Positions 1 to 9,950 of a DNA stretch of 64,000 nt are shown one piece after another (position 1 is the stretch's first letter; each line of letters starts with the position of its first letter). The position numbers and the translations under genes were made by a program. Where the stretch lies: the NCBI GenBank assembly GCA_002747255.1, contig PDUC01000042.1, positions 1 to 64,000 of the forward strand. Reading direction: 5' to 3'. This DNA comes from Acidobacteriota bacterium. GTDB lineage: Bacteria > Acidobacteriota > Holophagae > Acanthopleuribacterales > Acanthopleuribacteraceae. Below the pieces are notes generated by a model, which did no database searches, was not told where the DNA came from, and saw only the letters and a list, made by a program, of their open reading frames with translations.

Positions 1-84
1 CTTACAGGCAACCGGATATCAGATACAGTCATGTATCCTTCACCCATAAACCGGTAATTATAATTGTCGTCAAAGGGAAAAAAT

Positions 85-98
85 AGTTGACGTCATAC
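85..98. repeat. Left copy of 14-bp inverted repeat
   Basis: AGTTGACGTCATAC here is the exact reverse complement of the sequence at 1504-1517. Each copy contains the 8-bp palindrome TGACGTCA, but the match continues outside it on both sides. The two copies enclose the AT-rich peptide and propeller genes. They could be ends of a mobile cassette or two binding sites for one regulator. No transposase is visible. Confidence 0.5.
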
Positions 99-217
99 AG
101 GTATGAACGCCATAGCCGCCCATCAGACTGACAGCTTCACTGGAGAAACATACACTGTGTCAGCTACTCAATTCACACAATCTTACCGGAAGGATACGAA
201 AAAATAAGGAGTCAATT

Positions 218-445
218 ATGTTGAAAATGAAAAAAAAATTTACGACCAGCAAGATAGTGCTATTGTGTATGATAATCTTGTCATCTTTTATTCTAGGTAG
301 TGGATCACATACAAATGATACTGAGATGATGGTATGGTCAGATTGCATGCCAAACAATACACAAATGGTTGATTATTATGATGCATGTACTGGTGAATAT
401 CTTTACAGTATGATGATGTATTGTGATGATGTAATCCGTCCCTGA
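218..445 (+). CDS. Small secreted Cys/Met-rich peptide precursor
   Basis: The product has 75 residues and I do not recognise it. A basic N-terminus (MLKMKKKFTTSK) followed by a hydrophobic stretch to about residue 27 looks like a signal peptide, so the peptide is probably exported. The remaining part, about 47 residues, is acidic and has three cysteines (43, 57, 69) and a cluster of methionines (65-67). The start is set by AAGGAG at 206-211, 6 bases before the ATG. It is followed by a stem-loop and then a six-bladed beta-propeller gene on the same strand. In Bacteroidetes, short leader peptides (NVEALA family) often sit beside six-bladed propeller genes. The resemblance here is in layout only, and I see no NVEALA motif. 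The base composition is clearly AT-richer than genes beyond 1.6 kb. Its role is unknown. Confidence 0.6.
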   Translation: MLKMKKKFTTSKIVLLCMIILSSFILGSGSHTNDTEMMVWSDCMPNNTQMVDYYDACTGEYLYSMMMYCDDVIRP

Positions 446-463
446 TGTAATCATACAATAAGG

Positions 464-500
464 AGGCTATTGGATAAGATGATTCGAAATTCAATAGCCT
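464..500 (+). repeat. Stem-loop between peptide and propeller genes
   Basis: AGGCTATTG (464-472) pairs with CAATAGCCT (492-500). Counting a G-U pair, the stem extends to 12 bp (464-475 with 489-500) around a 13-base loop. No U-tract follows, so it is not a classical terminator. It could protect or uncouple the two messages. Confidence 0.55.
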
Positions 501-532
501 ACCTATATACTTCATATAAGTGAGGTTATAAA

Positions 533-1465
533 ATGTATGGTTTGATGCTGATATTGTTGTGTACAATGCCAAGCCAATTAGAAATCCTGGAGATAGAAGC
601 AGAAATTACAGAGTCAGGTGATAATTATCTTTCAACTCCATATCAAGCATTTAGTTTAGATAATTCCCTTTATGTTTGGGATATGGACGATGGGAAAATC
701 TGGAACCTTGATTCTAATGGTCAAATACTCAAGATATTCGGAAACACAGGCTCTGGGCCAGGTGAATTTAACCCAAGACTATGTAGCCTTTATGTGAAGA
801 AGGGAAAATTAGCAGCTATTCACAGTTATGGCTACAAAGTTTCCATATTTGAATTAGATGGACGATATATTCATTCACCTAAAATATCTCCTGGAAAACA
901 ATTAGTCTATTTTGAGGATGGTATTACGTATTCGAGTAAATCAGAATTACCTGGTGTTTTGTTTATTGAAGATAGCATAAATGGAACTGAAGATGTAGTG
1001 ACTTTACCTGTAAAACAGGATGATGTCTTTTATTATTATTTCACCTCTGTCATAGATAATCGGGTATTTATATGTTCAAGATCAGGAAAATTCAACACAG
1101 TTTATTATGCCCTATTCGAGAATCATAAGGAAGCATTTACGGGTTCATTTGAAACAGTAATGAAAACAGAACCAGAAGACATACCATCAAAGCTGAAAAG
1201 TAACTCATTTACAATAACTACTATGTCGGGAATATTTAATTCTCCCGAATTGGGAATTATTATCACAGAGAGTTGTGTCAAAAAAAGAGAAAAATTTCCC
1301 GATTCTACTATCATTCGCACAATTAATCCTAATTCAGGCAGTGTGGATACTCTAAGAATCAAACATGGGGTGTTCAAAAATATTCCAGTTGTTTTTGGAC
1401 AATTACATGCAGATCGTTGGGTTATATTTAGTCCTGGCGCTGTATTCTATGTAAAGATCAGTTGA
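533..1465 (+). CDS. Six-bladed beta-propeller protein, probably exported
   Basis: The product has 310 residues with a short hydrophobic N-terminus (residues 1-13) that may be an export signal. The rest reads as repeated beta-blades: strands such as NSLYVWDMDDGKIWNLDSNG are followed by IFGNTGSGPGEF, the Gly-Pro-Gly-Glu-Phe turn typical of six-bladed (NHL/TolB-like) propellers. Such proteins usually bind ligands or partners, and no catalytic residues can be named. GAGG at 522-525, 7 bases before the ATG, supports the start, and an in-frame stop lies just upstream. Base composition is low: line 601-660 has 18 G+C of 60, whereas line 1681-1740 in the next gene has 28 of 60. This suggests acquisition or a different expression class. 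It is paired with the small peptide gene upstream. Confidence 0.7.
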   Translation: MYGLMLILLCTMPSQLEILEIEAEITESGDNYLSTPYQAFSLDNSLYVWDMDDGKIWNLDSNGQILKIFGNTGSGPGEFNPRLCSLYVKKGKLAAIHSYGYKVSIFELDGRYIHSPKISPGKQLVYFEDGITYSSKSELPGVLFIEDSINGTEDVVTLPVKQDDVFYYYFTSVIDNRVFICSRSGKFNTVYYALFENHKEAFTGSFETVMKTEPEDIPSKLKSNSFTITTMSGIFNSPELGIIITESCVKKREKFPDSTIIRTINPNSGSVDTLRIKHGVFKNIPVVFGQLHADRWVIFSPGAVFYVKIS

Positions 1466-1503
1466 ATGGTAAAAAGGTATAGTTTCTTCTGAAGGCTCTT
1501 CTG

Positions 1504-1517
1504 TGTATGACGTCAAC
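1504..1517. repeat. Right copy of 14-bp inverted repeat
   Basis: GTATGACGTCAACT is the exact reverse complement of 85-98. A degenerate third copy, CTATGATGTCAGCT (11 of 14 matches), lies at 1580-1593 just before the EamA gene. A small hairpin, GCATTC (1525-1530) with GAATGC (1543-1548), follows the right copy. Confidence 0.5.
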
Positions 1518-1607
1518 TGTAGCCGCATTCCAGCGCAGCGCAGAATGCTCATAATCTCTTGCAATTCTGAAATCTAGCACTATGATGTCAGCTGAGGTGA
1601 AGAGAAG

Positions 1608-2501
1608 ATGATTCCAATGGACTTAGTGGGAAAGGGCATGGCATTGAGTTGCGCCATTTTATGGGGTCTGGCCATCGCCTTTTTCAAACGCTCCGGCGAT
1701 ATTATGTCGCCCACCCAGTTGAATCTCTACAAGACGCTATTGACGACGGTTCTATTCATCCCCATTTTAATGATTACCGACCCAATGACCGATGGACATG
1801 AGCTTTCCGAACAGCATATTGCCGTTCTCTGTTTAAGTGGTATCCTGGGAATCGCCCTGGCCGATTCACTGATTTTCAAATGTCTCAACTTGCTGGGCGC
1901 GGGTCTGTTTGGCATTATCGATTGTCTCTACAGCCCCATTCTGATCGCCATGTCCTGTATTCTTTTGAGTACCTCGCTCCACTTCAAGGAAGTACTCGGC
2001 AGCCTGCTGGTGGTTCTGGCTGTTTTGGTGGCAACGCTCAGGACGCGGATCGCGGGGGAAAGGCATCCTCATCTCATGGCAGGCATTGCGCTTGGCTCTC
2101 TGGGAATGGGCCTGATGGCGTGGAGTATCATTTTAATGAAACCCATTTTGGAAGTGGCCTCTGTCTGGTGGGTAACAGGCATCAGACTGATGGCAAGTGC
2201 GTGCGTCTTAATTCTCATGGTCGCTTATAAAGGTCAATTGAGTAAGTTTGTTAAAGTTTGTATGTCCAGGGACTCTCTGAAAAATGCACTGCCCGGAACG
2301 CTTTTGGGTAACTTTCTGGCTATGACCATCTGGATAGCGGGCTTTAAATACACCGATGTGCACTCTGCTGCCGTTCTCAATCAGACCAGTACCATTTTTA
2401 TTGCTGTTTTTGCTTCCCTCATCTTAAAGGAAGCTTTCAACACCAGGCGCATTATCGCGACCATACTGGCCTTTTGTGGTGCTGTAATTGTTATTGTATA
2501 G
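1608..2501 (+). CDS. EamA/DMT-family transporter
   Basis: The product is a 297-residue, almost wholly hydrophobic protein with about ten predicted membrane helices arranged as two five-helix EamA halves, the usual size of drug/metabolite transporters. Helices include LCLSGILGIALADSLIFKC in the first half and IIATILAFCGAVIVIV at the C-terminus. The family exports or imports small metabolites such as amino acids, sugars or nucleotides across the inner membrane, and substrate cannot be read from sequence. GAGGTGA at 1594-1600 lies 7 bases before the ATG. The gene is followed by a 390-base gap, so it is probably not co-transcribed with namZ. Composition matches the rest of the window, unlike the genes before it. 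Confidence 0.85.
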   Translation: MIPMDLVGKGMALSCAILWGLAIAFFKRSGDIMSPTQLNLYKTLLTTVLFIPILMITDPMTDGHELSEQHIAVLCLSGILGIALADSLIFKCLNLLGAGLFGIIDCLYSPILIAMSCILLSTSLHFKEVLGSLLVVLAVLVATLRTRIAGERHPHLMAGIALGSLGMGLMAWSIILMKPILEVASVWWVTGIRLMASACVLILMVAYKGQLSKFVKVCMSRDSLKNALPGTLLGNFLAMTIWIAGFKYTDVHSAAVLNQTSTIFIAVFASLILKEAFNTRRIIATILAFCGAVIVIV

Positions 2502-2626
2502 ATGGTGAATCGCCGGGTTTTAAAGTCCGTACAGGTGCACAAATGCCCTCATGAACTGCTTGCTTAACTGCTAGTTATGAAATAGATTGCTTTGTGGTGG
2601 CTCCTGTGGCATGATGACAATTTGGT

Positions 2627-2641
2627 TAATTGGACCAATTA
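2627..2641. promoter_or_regulatory. 15-bp palindrome, possible operator
   Basis: TAATTGGACCAATTA is a perfect inverted repeat: 7-bp arms around one central base. It lies in the eamA-namZ gap (2502-2892), about 50 bases upstream of a TATAAT box. Perfect short-spaced palindromes of this length are typical dimeric repressor sites. The regulator is unknown and none is encoded next to it. Confidence 0.4.
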
Positions 2642-2670
2642 GAAAAACGGGTGTTGATCATTGAATTCTG

Positions 2671-2699
2671 AAAGTGCAATTGTATCATGGTAATATAAT
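2671..2699 (+). promoter_or_regulatory. Candidate promoter upstream of namZ
   Basis: TATAAT at 2694-2699 is a perfect -10 box. The sequence 17 bases upstream (AAAGTG, 2671-2676) is a poor -35, so an activator or an extended -10 would be needed. It would give a leader of roughly 190 bases before namZ. I see no structured RNA or small gene in the rest of the gap. Confidence 0.3.
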
Positions 2700-2892
2700 T
2701 AAAGCTTTGATTTGATTGGTCTTTCCCAAGATGAAAGGTATCCTGGCTTGTGGGAAACCCTGAAATTCTGCTCAAGCACGGCACTCTTTTTTTTAAAAAA
2801 AGGCTCAATTAACCTCAAGATACAATCAGAAACCGCGGTACGGGTTTTTCTTGCGGGTGTCAAAAAAAACACACATAAATGGGGAGCACATG

Positions 2893-4056
2893 ATGAAAAA
2901 AGTGATTACAGGTCTTGAAAGGCTGGAACCATCTTCGATGTTAGGGGAGTCACTGGGGCTGCTGATGCATCCCGCTTCCATAGACTGTTATTTCAGAACG
3001 GCTTTTCAGCGAATGGCGGCCAGTGGATTGAATATCCGGGCGCTTTTCGGTCCGCAACACGGCATTATGGGAGAAACCCAGGACAACATGATTGAATGGG
3101 AAGGCTACGAAGATAAAAACGCGGGTATTCCCGTTTACTCGCTTTACGGCAAACACCGAACCCCAACCAGAGCAATGCTACATGGCCTCGATCGCCTGGT
3201 GATCGATCTTCAGGATGTGGGTGCCCGCTATTACACCTTCATTTGGAGTATGCTCAACTGCATGAGAGCTTGCAGTCAGGAGGGCATTCCGGTCAGTGTG
3301 CTGGACAGACCCAATCCCATTGGTACAGAAGAGGTGCAAGGTCCCGTTCTGGACATGAAATACAAGTCCTTTGTCGGTTTGGCGCCCATTCCCGTTCAAC
3401 ACGGAATGACCATTGGTGAATTGGCGCTTTACTTTAACCTGCACTTTGAACTGAACTGTGACCTCGAGGTGGTCCCCATGGAGGGTTACCAACGCTCCAT
3501 GATCTTCTCCGATACGGGTCTGCCCTGGGTGTTTCCATCCCCCAATATGCCAAGCCTGAATACCGCTCTGGTTTATCCCGGCGGATGCCTGCTGGAGGCA
3601 ACCAACTTATCGGAAGGCAGAGGTACGACCCTGCCGTTTGAACTCTTCGGCGCTCCTTTTATTGAACACAATAAACTGACCAAACGGCTTGAGGCCTACG
3701 GGTTTGAAGGAGTGGCGTTTCGCGAAGTGGAATTTATGCCGACCTTCCACAAGTGGAAGGATCAACTGTGCAAGGGCTATCACATCCATGTCACCGATCG
3801 CAAAAAGTACCGTTCGTTTGATGTCATGGCCTGTATTCTGGCTGAAATCAAGAAACTCTATCCCCGGGAATTCTTGTGGAACGGGCCTCCCTATGAATAC
3901 GAGTGGGATCTCATGCCCATCGACATCCTGGCGGGCCATTCTGAATTGAGATTGCGAATTGACGAAGAAAAGCCCATGCCTGCCTGGTTGAAGGAAAAGG
4001 ACGAAGAAGCCAAAGCGTTCAGAAAATCGGTTGAAGGAGTGCTCATCTATGAATAA
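2893..4056 (+). CDS. namZ: NamZ-like exo-beta-N-acetylmuramidase (DUF1343)
   Basis: This is a DUF1343/YbbC-family protein. Characterised members (NamZ, GH171) release MurNAc from the non-reducing end of peptidoglycan fragments. Family hallmarks are GPQHGIMGETQDN (about residues 55-67), LVIDLQDVGARYYTF, VLDRPNPIG, FPSPNMPSLNTALVYPGG and LSEGRGTTLPFELFGAPF. The length of 387 residues is normal. The start chosen has GGGAG (2882-2886) 6 bases upstream; an ATG one codon earlier (2890) is equally possible, and an upstream TTG at 2851 is less likely. No signal peptide is visible (MKKVITGLERLEPSSM), so the enzyme should act in the cytoplasm. Its stop overlaps the start of the MurU-AmgK fusion by 8 bases, so the product MurNAc would pass to the next enzyme. 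The function assignment is strong; cytoplasmic location is inference. Confidence 0.85.
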   Translation: MKKVITGLERLEPSSMLGESLGLLMHPASIDCYFRTAFQRMAASGLNIRALFGPQHGIMGETQDNMIEWEGYEDKNAGIPVYSLYGKHRTPTRAMLHGLDRLVIDLQDVGARYYTFIWSMLNCMRACSQEGIPVSVLDRPNPIGTEEVQGPVLDMKYKSFVGLAPIPVQHGMTIGELALYFNLHFELNCDLEVVPMEGYQRSMIFSDTGLPWVFPSPNMPSLNTALVYPGGCLLEATNLSEGRGTTLPFELFGAPFIEHNKLTKRLEAYGFEGVAFREVEFMPTFHKWKDQLCKGYHIHVTDRKKYRSFDVMACILAEIKKLYPREFLWNGPPYEYEWDLMPIDILAGHSELRLRIDEEKPMPAWLKEKDEEAKAFRKSVEGVLIYE

Positions 4057-5743
4057 CTCCTGGCAGGCCATGGTTTTGGCAGCGGGCTTTGGGAAAAGAC
4101 TGTATCCATTGACAAAATGGATGCCCAAACCCATGGTTCCCATGACACGCAAACCTCTGCTTTTCCACGTAACCGAAAGCATTTTCAGAACCGGTATTCG
4201 AGATGTTGGCGTCAACTCACATCACCTGCACAAGCAAATTGAAGCTTTCATAGCTCAATCTGAGCATCGTGATCAATTCACTCTCTTCCACGAAGAGGTT
4301 ATCCTCAATACGGGCGGCGCCCTTGTGAATGCCAGGAAGTTCCTGAAGAGGAAACCCTACTTTTTGCTTCACAACAGCGACATTGTCACCGATCTCGATC
4401 TGGTTGAGCTCATGAAGAAGCATCAGGAATCCGGAGCCATGGTCACGATGGCCTTTAACAACAAAGGTCATCAGAATGTCGTTATTGGAAAAGATGGCGA
4501 GGTTAAGGACATTCGAGGGCTCAAGAACATTGAGCCAACTTCGGATATGCGTCGCGCCACCTATGCCAGTATTTCGGCGTTTTCAACCGAGTTTCTGAAT
4601 TATTTACCGGATGGGCCATCAGACTGGATGGAGACCGTTATTGAACTGCTGGATTCCCGTCCGGGTTCTGTTCGAGCCTACTACGATGAAAACTTCTTCT
4701 GGAGTGATTTGGGTACATTCGAGGAATTTCTCAAAACACAGCGGAACTTGATTGATCGAAAGGCTGTTGAAGTGGCCCATCCAGCCAGGCCGCTTATCGA
4801 ACAGGGCTCCAATCGACGTTACTATCGCCTGGGTGAAGAGGCCAATACCCTGGTGCTCATGTTGTGCGAATACGAGGATCCGGATTTCAAGCGTTTCATC
4901 CAAACGACGGATTTCCTGAACAGTCTGCAGTTGGGTAACCCCGCCATGTGGGCCTGGAGCGGGCACCACTATGCCGCGCTGCTGGAGGATCTGGGCGACG
5001 ATACGCTTTACTCCATTATGCAGAAGGAGCCGTCTTCCATTAAAGTTCGCACACTCTACCAGAAGGTTATACAGTTCCTGGTTGACTTTCATTTAAGAGC
5101 TTTTGAAGCCTCTGAAAGGTGCCCTGCCGCGACCGATCGCTCTATGGACTACGAACACCTTCGCTGGGAGACAAGGTACTTCACCAAGTACTTCTTGATA
5201 AAAAGAATGGGGTATTCCGAAGATCTGTTCTCTGTTCTTGACGAGGAGTTTGACATGCTGGCAAACGAAGTGGCGTCTCATCCACAGACCCTGATTCATC
5301 GCGACTTCCAATCTCAGAACATCATGCTGAAAGAGGGAGAGGTTCACATTGTCGATTATCAGGGTATGAGACTTGGATCCATCACGTACGACATTATGTC
5401 ACTGCTGAACGACCCCTACGTCAACCTCGATGAGGAAATGAAAAGCGGGATGAAGAAGCAGTTCATTCAGCTTATCAATCAGAGACCGGAATTCACAGCC
5501 TCTGCGGAGACCTGGGCAAAAAGAATGACCTCATCCGGTCTGCAGAGGAACATGCAGGCACTGGGAGCCTATGCCTTTCTGTCAGGTGAAAAAGGAAAGG
5601 TTCAATTTGAGCAATTTATGCTTCCGGGCATTCAAATCCTTGCGGAGGGTATCCGTGATTGGAATCAGCAAAATGATAAACAGCTTTTAAACCTTGCAGA
5701 GATTGTTAATGAATGTATGGTATTGTGCCGAAACAATCAGTAG
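4049..5743 (+). CDS. murU-amgK: MurU-AmgK fusion (MurNAc-1-P uridylyltransferase / amino-sugar kinase)
   Basis: One 564-residue protein joins two enzymes that are separate in Pseudomonas. Residues 1-240 are a sugar-phosphate nucleotidyltransferase: [15 protein letters not shown] is the nucleotide-binding loop with GxGxRL-type residues, followed by [24 protein letters not shown] and FFWSDLGT. Residues from about 255 to the end form an APH-like kinase with the Brenner motif [13 protein letters not shown] and the metal motif [20 protein letters not shown], which is close to that of AmgK. AmgK phosphorylates MurNAc/GlcNAc at C1; MurU then makes UDP-MurNAc, bypassing MurA and MurB. AAGGAG (4034-4039) sits 9 bases before the ATG, and an upstream TTG at 4031 would overlap that site. 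The domain order, transferase first, is the reverse of the reaction order. Overlap with namZ implies one transcript. UDP-MurNAc would feed MurC (39392-40783). Confidence 0.85.
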   Translation: MNNSWQAMVLAAGFGKRLYPLTKWMPKPMVPMTRKPLLFHVTESIFRTGIRDVGVNSHHLHKQIEAFIAQSEHRDQFTLFHEEVILNTGGALVNARKFLKRKPYFLLHNSDIVTDLDLVELMKKHQESGAMVTMAFNNKGHQNVVIGKDGEVKDIRGLKNIEPTSDMRRATYASISAFSTEFLNYLPDGPSDWMETVIELLDSRPGSVRAYYDENFFWSDLGTFEEFLKTQRNLIDRKAVEVAHPARPLIEQGSNRRYYRLGEEANTLVLMLCEYEDPDFKRFIQTTDFLNSLQLGNPAMWAWSGHHYAALLEDLGDDTLYSIMQKEPSSIKVRTLYQKVIQFLVDFHLRAFEASERCPAATDRSMDYEHLRWETRYFTKYFLIKRMGYSEDLFSVLDEEFDMLANEVASHPQTLIHRDFQSQNIMLKEGEVHIVDYQGMRLGSITYDIMSLLNDPYVNLDEEMKSGMKKQFIQLINQRPEFTASAETWAKRMTSSGLQRNMQALGAYAFLSGEKGKVQFEQFMLPGIQILAEGIRDWNQQNDKQLLNLAEIVNECMVLCRNNQ

Positions 5744-5792
5744 AGTCTATCTGGCGGTTTTTCCCCTCCCAGATAAAGCACCGGAACAGAGA

Positions 5793-8700
5793 ATGATAAT
5801 GTTTAAGAAGCTCTCTATATTCAGTAACTATATTTCTCTTTTTTTTGCTGTAATTGGGGTGGCTTCATGTGTCAATGGATATGGGTGGGAGAAGTTCAAT
5901 TCCAATTATCAATTTGAAAATATCCATTTGGAAGGTTATTTTTCCAACGCAACGGTCTTTTCCATTGTTCAGGACAATGAAGGATTTATGTGGTTTGGAA
6001 CCAGCAGCGGTTTGATTCGCTATGACGGCCTTGACTTCAAAACATTCAAGCACGACCCATCAGACCCTTACTCTGTTTCCAATGACAACACGGGCAATCT
6101 CTATGTTGGTCAGGATGGTTTAATCTGGATTGGCACCTGGGGTGGCGGATTGATCACATTCGACCCTTTAACCTTCAAAGCCCAAACCATTGACCTGACT
6201 CCAGAAGACGATACCAGCATTGGTGATTTAAGAATCCAATCCATCTATCAGAGTAAGGATGGCATTTTTTGGTTTGGAAGTTACGAAAGTGGTTTGTACA
6301 AGTACAACAAACAGACAGGCTCTGTTGTTCAGTACTTCCATAATCCAGACGACCCGACAACTATCTCCAATAATCGTATTTGGCGTATTTTGGAGGATGA
6401 GAAGAACAATTTGTGGATTGGCACATCCGATGGACTTAACTATTTGGATCGATCTACGGGTAAGATGACGAGGTATCAAGCTACGGAAAGCGATCCAGAA
6501 ACCGCGATGCATCAGGAAGCCCGCTGCCTCTATATGGATTCAAGGGGCATCCTCTATGTGGGAACGAGAAACGGATTGAATGTTTTATACCCGGGAAGTG
6601 ATCAATTTAAAAGATACTTTTATGGTAGTGCGTTCGGGGCTAGTTACGGGGAATTTACAGTTTCCGATATCATCGAAGACCCCAATGGATATATTTGGCT
6701 CGCAACTCCAACCGGGTTGAGAATTCTGGATTTCGAGAATCAAAAAGTCGAATTTCTCAAAAGAAACCCTCTGAATATATTCTCCATCGATGACAATGAA
6801 ATTCGATCTTTTTACAGGGGATCCGAACAAACAGTTTGGATAGGAACATTAAATGGCGGGGTTGCCAAGTTCTCCCCTTACTCAACTAAATTCAACTACG
6901 TTCAAGAGGGGGATTATTCGAAGGAAATCCCTATTCATAACAGGCAAATCAATGCATTCTACCACGACAAGAGGAATGGAAGGAACACGCTTTGGATAGG
7001 AACCAGTGACGGTATGCTGGAGACTGATCTCAAAATGGGTACCCAAAAAATGCACAAACACGACATAGCAGACAACAGATCTCTGGGACATAACATTATC
7101 TGGACCATTAGACCTGTTCATGATGATGATAACGGTTTGTATTTAGGGTGCAGGGGAGTATGTTCCAAGTTCAATATTCAAAGTGGTGAATTCACTCATC
7201 TGGATTTTCCCAGACCACAGGATCGCTCCTCATTAAAGGGAATTTTAGATATCAACAGTTCCGAAGAAGGCTGGCTTGTGATTGCGGATTATTCAGGTGG
7301 TTTAATGGTTATTTCTCCTGCAGGTGAAATAAAACATTTTTTTCATGACCCAAACAATCCATCCAGCATCAGTCATGACGAAATCTGGAGAATCTTTCGC
7401 GATGACAAGAAGAACTATTGGCTTGGTACTGGGAATGGTTTGGATCGCTTTGATATAGACACCATGAAATTTACTCACATACCCATTTCGTTGTCGGAAA
7501 AGATCAGTATTCGCGTTATCGATATCATTCAAGGGCGTGAGGGGCTGATTTGGCTTGCAACTGATGAAGGATTAAAATCCCTGGATCCTGAAACTATGGA
7601 AATTGAGCATTTTCCACTCGGCCCATCATTGGTCAGGGTTTATTCGTGTTTATCGGATGGTATCGGTGGAATTTGGCTTTCCACAGACAGAAGTATTGCA
7701 AGGTTTGATCTACCCAGCAAAACCGTTAAATTCTTTCCACAGTTCAGCAATCTTCAGGCAAGCGTCTTCAATCACAATGCAAAATTTCAAGATGAAGAGG
7801 GCAATATCTATTTTGGTGGAACCAATGGTTATGAATACTTCCTGCCTAAACTCAATCAAGTGGATCAAAATATTCCCCGTGTTCACTTCAGCGACTTTAA
7901 GATTTTCAATAAATCAACCAAGCCCGGTAAAAACTACGATCAGTCACTGCTGCACGAGACAGAAATTACACTTTGGCCAAGTGACTCACTCATTTCTTTT
8001 GAATTTGTAGCTTTGAACTATATTTCACCCAAGCTCAATCAATACGCCCATCAATTAGAAGGAGTCGATCCAGATTGGGTTTACTCGGACTACAGAAAGA
8101 GATTCGCTTCCTACAGTAATTTAGATCCGGGCATCTATCGTTTTAAAATCAAGGCATCCAACAGTGAGGGGCTGTGGAACGAAGAGGGAAGAGTTATCTC
8201 GTTGCGAGTTCTGCCTCCAATTTGGAAAAAAACCTGGTTTCTGCTTCTCATGGCTTTTTGCCTGTCTGGAATTCTTTTACTGGCGCACTTTTACCGGCTT
8301 GACACCGTACGACGCAATAAAGAACAGCTGGAGTTGCTGGTTGTAGAGCGAACAAGGGAGCTCGATGCTACCAACCGCGATCTCTTAAAAGCAAAAGAAA
8401 CAGCCGAACACGCGAATAAAGCCAAGTCAGAATTTCTGGCCAATATGAGCCATGAGATACGTACACCTATGAACGGTATTCTCGGTATGAATGAACTGCT
8501 GCTAAATACCGAGCTGCAGCCAGAGCAGAGAGAATATGCCAATATCGTTGACTCAAGTGCCCAGAGTTTACTTGTTATTTTGAATGATATCTTAGACTTT
8601 TCTAAAATCGAGGCAGGGAAGCTGTCTATTGATATACATGATTTTGACATCGATCACTTTCTCGATGGCTTTATCGATATTTGGGCAGTGAGAGCATATA

Positions 8701-9950
8701 AAAAATCTTTGAATTTTCACTTTGAGATTGACACCAGAATTAACAATGTTCTGAAGGGCGATCCACTGAGATTGCGGCAGATACTTTCCAATCTTTTGAA
8801 TAATGCCATCAAATTCACACATGAAGGAACGATAGCGCTTAAAATTTCTCTACAAAAATCGTTTGAAACAGGACAATGGGTGTGTTTTTCTGTCAGTGAT
8901 ACAGGTGAAGGTATTCCGGTTGAGAAACAAGAAAACCTGTTTGAAGCTTTTACTCAGTTAGATGCCTCTACAACGCGAAAATTTGGAGGAACAGGCTTGG
9001 GTCTGGCCATTGTCAAGCGCTTAATCAGTTTGATGAAGGGTCGAATTGAGTTAGACAGTGAGGTTGGACGAGGCTCGATATTCAAAGTTTATTTACCGTT
9101 TAAAGTATCTTCATCCAAAAAGCCTTCCGTGCCGGACTTAACCAATAAAAATGTATGGGTTTGTGATTTTGATAAAGCGCGATTGGATTTTATCAATGCT
9201 CTTTTAAAGCCTACAAGTGCCCACATCCACCTTTTTTCGACTTGTGAAACATTGGAAGATAAGCTGAAAAAACAGGAAGACAACTCCATTGATTTAATTG
9301 TCCTGCCACTCGATCAAAATAACACTGAATTTATGAACACCTTCTCTTTAATCCAGGAGAGGGTATCCCAAAAGTGTAAGGCGCAAATCACGCTATTACC
9401 TGCACATACATCCCCCCCGGATAATTCGAAGTTCCCTCATTCATTGAAAATTCCCATCAAGAGAAATCTGTTGTATGGTCTATTGAATGAAATCCTGGGC
9501 GTCAAAAAGAAAAAAGTCGTGAAACCACAGGTTGAAAAAGAGGAAAATTCGACCCGTGACTCACTCATCACTCAACTTGAGACCGTGCCGAGAGTTCTTG
9601 TTTTTGAGGATAACCTTGTCAATCAAAAACTAATACGCCGTATTCTGGAAAAAGAAGGTTATCGAGTTCTGATTGGTAACGATGGCAAGCACGGTATCGA
9701 AATTTTCAATAAAGAGCGTGTCGATTTAATTCTGATGGATATCCAAATGCCAATTCTTGGAGGTGTGGAGGCAACCAAAATTATCCGCAACGGAAACAGA
9801 AACTCCCAGATCCCCATTATTGCTCTCACTGCTCGTGCAATGCCTGAAGACAGACAAATTTTCATGAGTGCAGGAATGAACGATTACATTTCCAAACCTT
9901 ATAAAGCCAAGGAAGTTCTTTTAAAAATTAATGGTTTTTTCCGTCAGTGA
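5793..9950 (+). CDS. Reg_prop/Y_Y_Y hybrid sensor histidine kinase
   Basis: The product is an inner-membrane sensor of 1385 residues. After an N-terminal signal/anchor ([19 protein letters not shown]) come many blades with the WIGT or WFGT motif of two-component regulator propellers (to about residue 720), a Y_Y_Y domain, a membrane helix (about 811-833), a coiled linker and HisKA with [11 protein letters not shown] (His887). An HATPase_c domain follows ([27 protein letters not shown]). A receiver-like segment near 1117-1230 has LIVLPLDQ where the phosphoacceptor Asp should be and looks dead. The last 120 residues are an intact receiver (LMDIQMP, Asp1316; Lys in YISKPY). Unlike many Bacteroides relatives there is no AraC output domain, so phosphate must pass to a partner. 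ATGs at 5793 and 5799 both lack a strong ribosome site. The propeller probably senses a saccharide or other periplasmic ligand; this is inference. Confidence 0.9.
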   Translation: MIMFKKLSIFSNYISLFFAVIGVASCVNGYGWEKFNSNYQFENIHLEGYFSNATVFSIVQDNEGFMWFGTSSGLIRYDGLDFKTFKHDPSDPYSVSNDNTGNLYVGQDGLIWIGTWGGGLITFDPLTFKAQTIDLTPEDDTSIGDLRIQSIYQSKDGIFWFGSYESGLYKYNKQTGSVVQYFHNPDDPTTISNNRIWRILEDEKNNLWIGTSDGLNYLDRSTGKMTRYQATESDPETAMHQEARCLYMDSRGILYVGTRNGLNVLYPGSDQFKRYFYGSAFGASYGEFTVSDIIEDPNGYIWLATPTGLRILDFENQKVEFLKRNPLNIFSIDDNEIRSFYRGSEQTVWIGTLNGGVAKFSPYSTKFNYVQEGDYSKEIPIHNRQINAFYHDKRNGRNTLWIGTSDGMLETDLKMGTQKMHKHDIADNRSLGHNIIWTIRPVHDDDNGLYLGCRGVCSKFNIQSGEFTHLDFPRPQDRSSLKGILDINSSEEGWLVIADYSGGLMVISPAGEIKHFFHDPNNPSSISHDEIWRIFRDDKKNYWLGTGNGLDRFDIDTMKFTHIPISLSEKISIRVIDIIQGREGLIWLATDEGLKSLDPETMEIEHFPLGPSLVRVYSCLSDGIGGIWLSTDRSIARFDLPSKTVKFFPQFSNLQASVFNHNAKFQDEEGNIYFGGTNGYEYFLPKLNQVDQNIPRVHFSDFKIFNKSTKPGKNYDQSLLHETEITLWPSDSLISFEFVALNYISPKLNQYAHQLEGVDPDWVYSDYRKRFASYSNLDPGIYRFKIKASNSEGLWNEEGRVISLRVLPPIWKKTWFLLLMAFCLSGILLLAHFYRLDTVRRNKEQLELLVVERTRELDATNRDLLKAKETAEHANKAKSEFLANMSHEIRTPMNGILGMNELLLNTELQPEQREYANIVDSSAQSLLVILNDILDFSKIEAGKLSIDIHDFDIDHFLDGFIDIWAVRAYKKSLNFHFEIDTRINNVLKGDPLRLRQILSNLLNNAIKFTHEGTIALKISLQKSFETGQWVCFSVSDTGEGIPVEKQENLFEAFTQLDASTTRKFGGTGLGLAIVKRLISLMKGRIELDSEVGRGSIFKVYLPFKVSSSKKPSVPDLTNKNVWVCDFDKARLDFINALLKPTSAHIHLFSTCETLEDKLKKQEDNSIDLIVLPLDQNNTEFMNTFSLIQERVSQKCKAQITLLPAHTSPPDNSKFPHSLKIPIKRNLLYGLLNEILGVKKKKVVKPQVEKEENSTRDSLITQLETVPRVLVFEDNLVNQKLIRRILEKEGYRVLIGNDGKHGIEIFNKERVDLILMDIQMPILGGVEATKIIRNGNRNSQIPIIALTARAMPEDRQIFMSAGMNDYISKPYKAKEVLLKINGFFRQ

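Noticed and set aside
85-1517. Integron attC sites around the AT-rich cassette
   Set aside because: The repeats contain GTTGACG, which does not fit the GTTRRRY core, and no integrase or paired inner boxes are seen.
2712-2918. 68-codon plus frame upstream of namZ
   Set aside because: It has no ribosome site and overlaps the namZ start in another frame.
3607-4215. Minus-strand frame of 202 codons across the namZ end
   Set aside because: It lies opposite two clearly identified genes and has no recognisable product.
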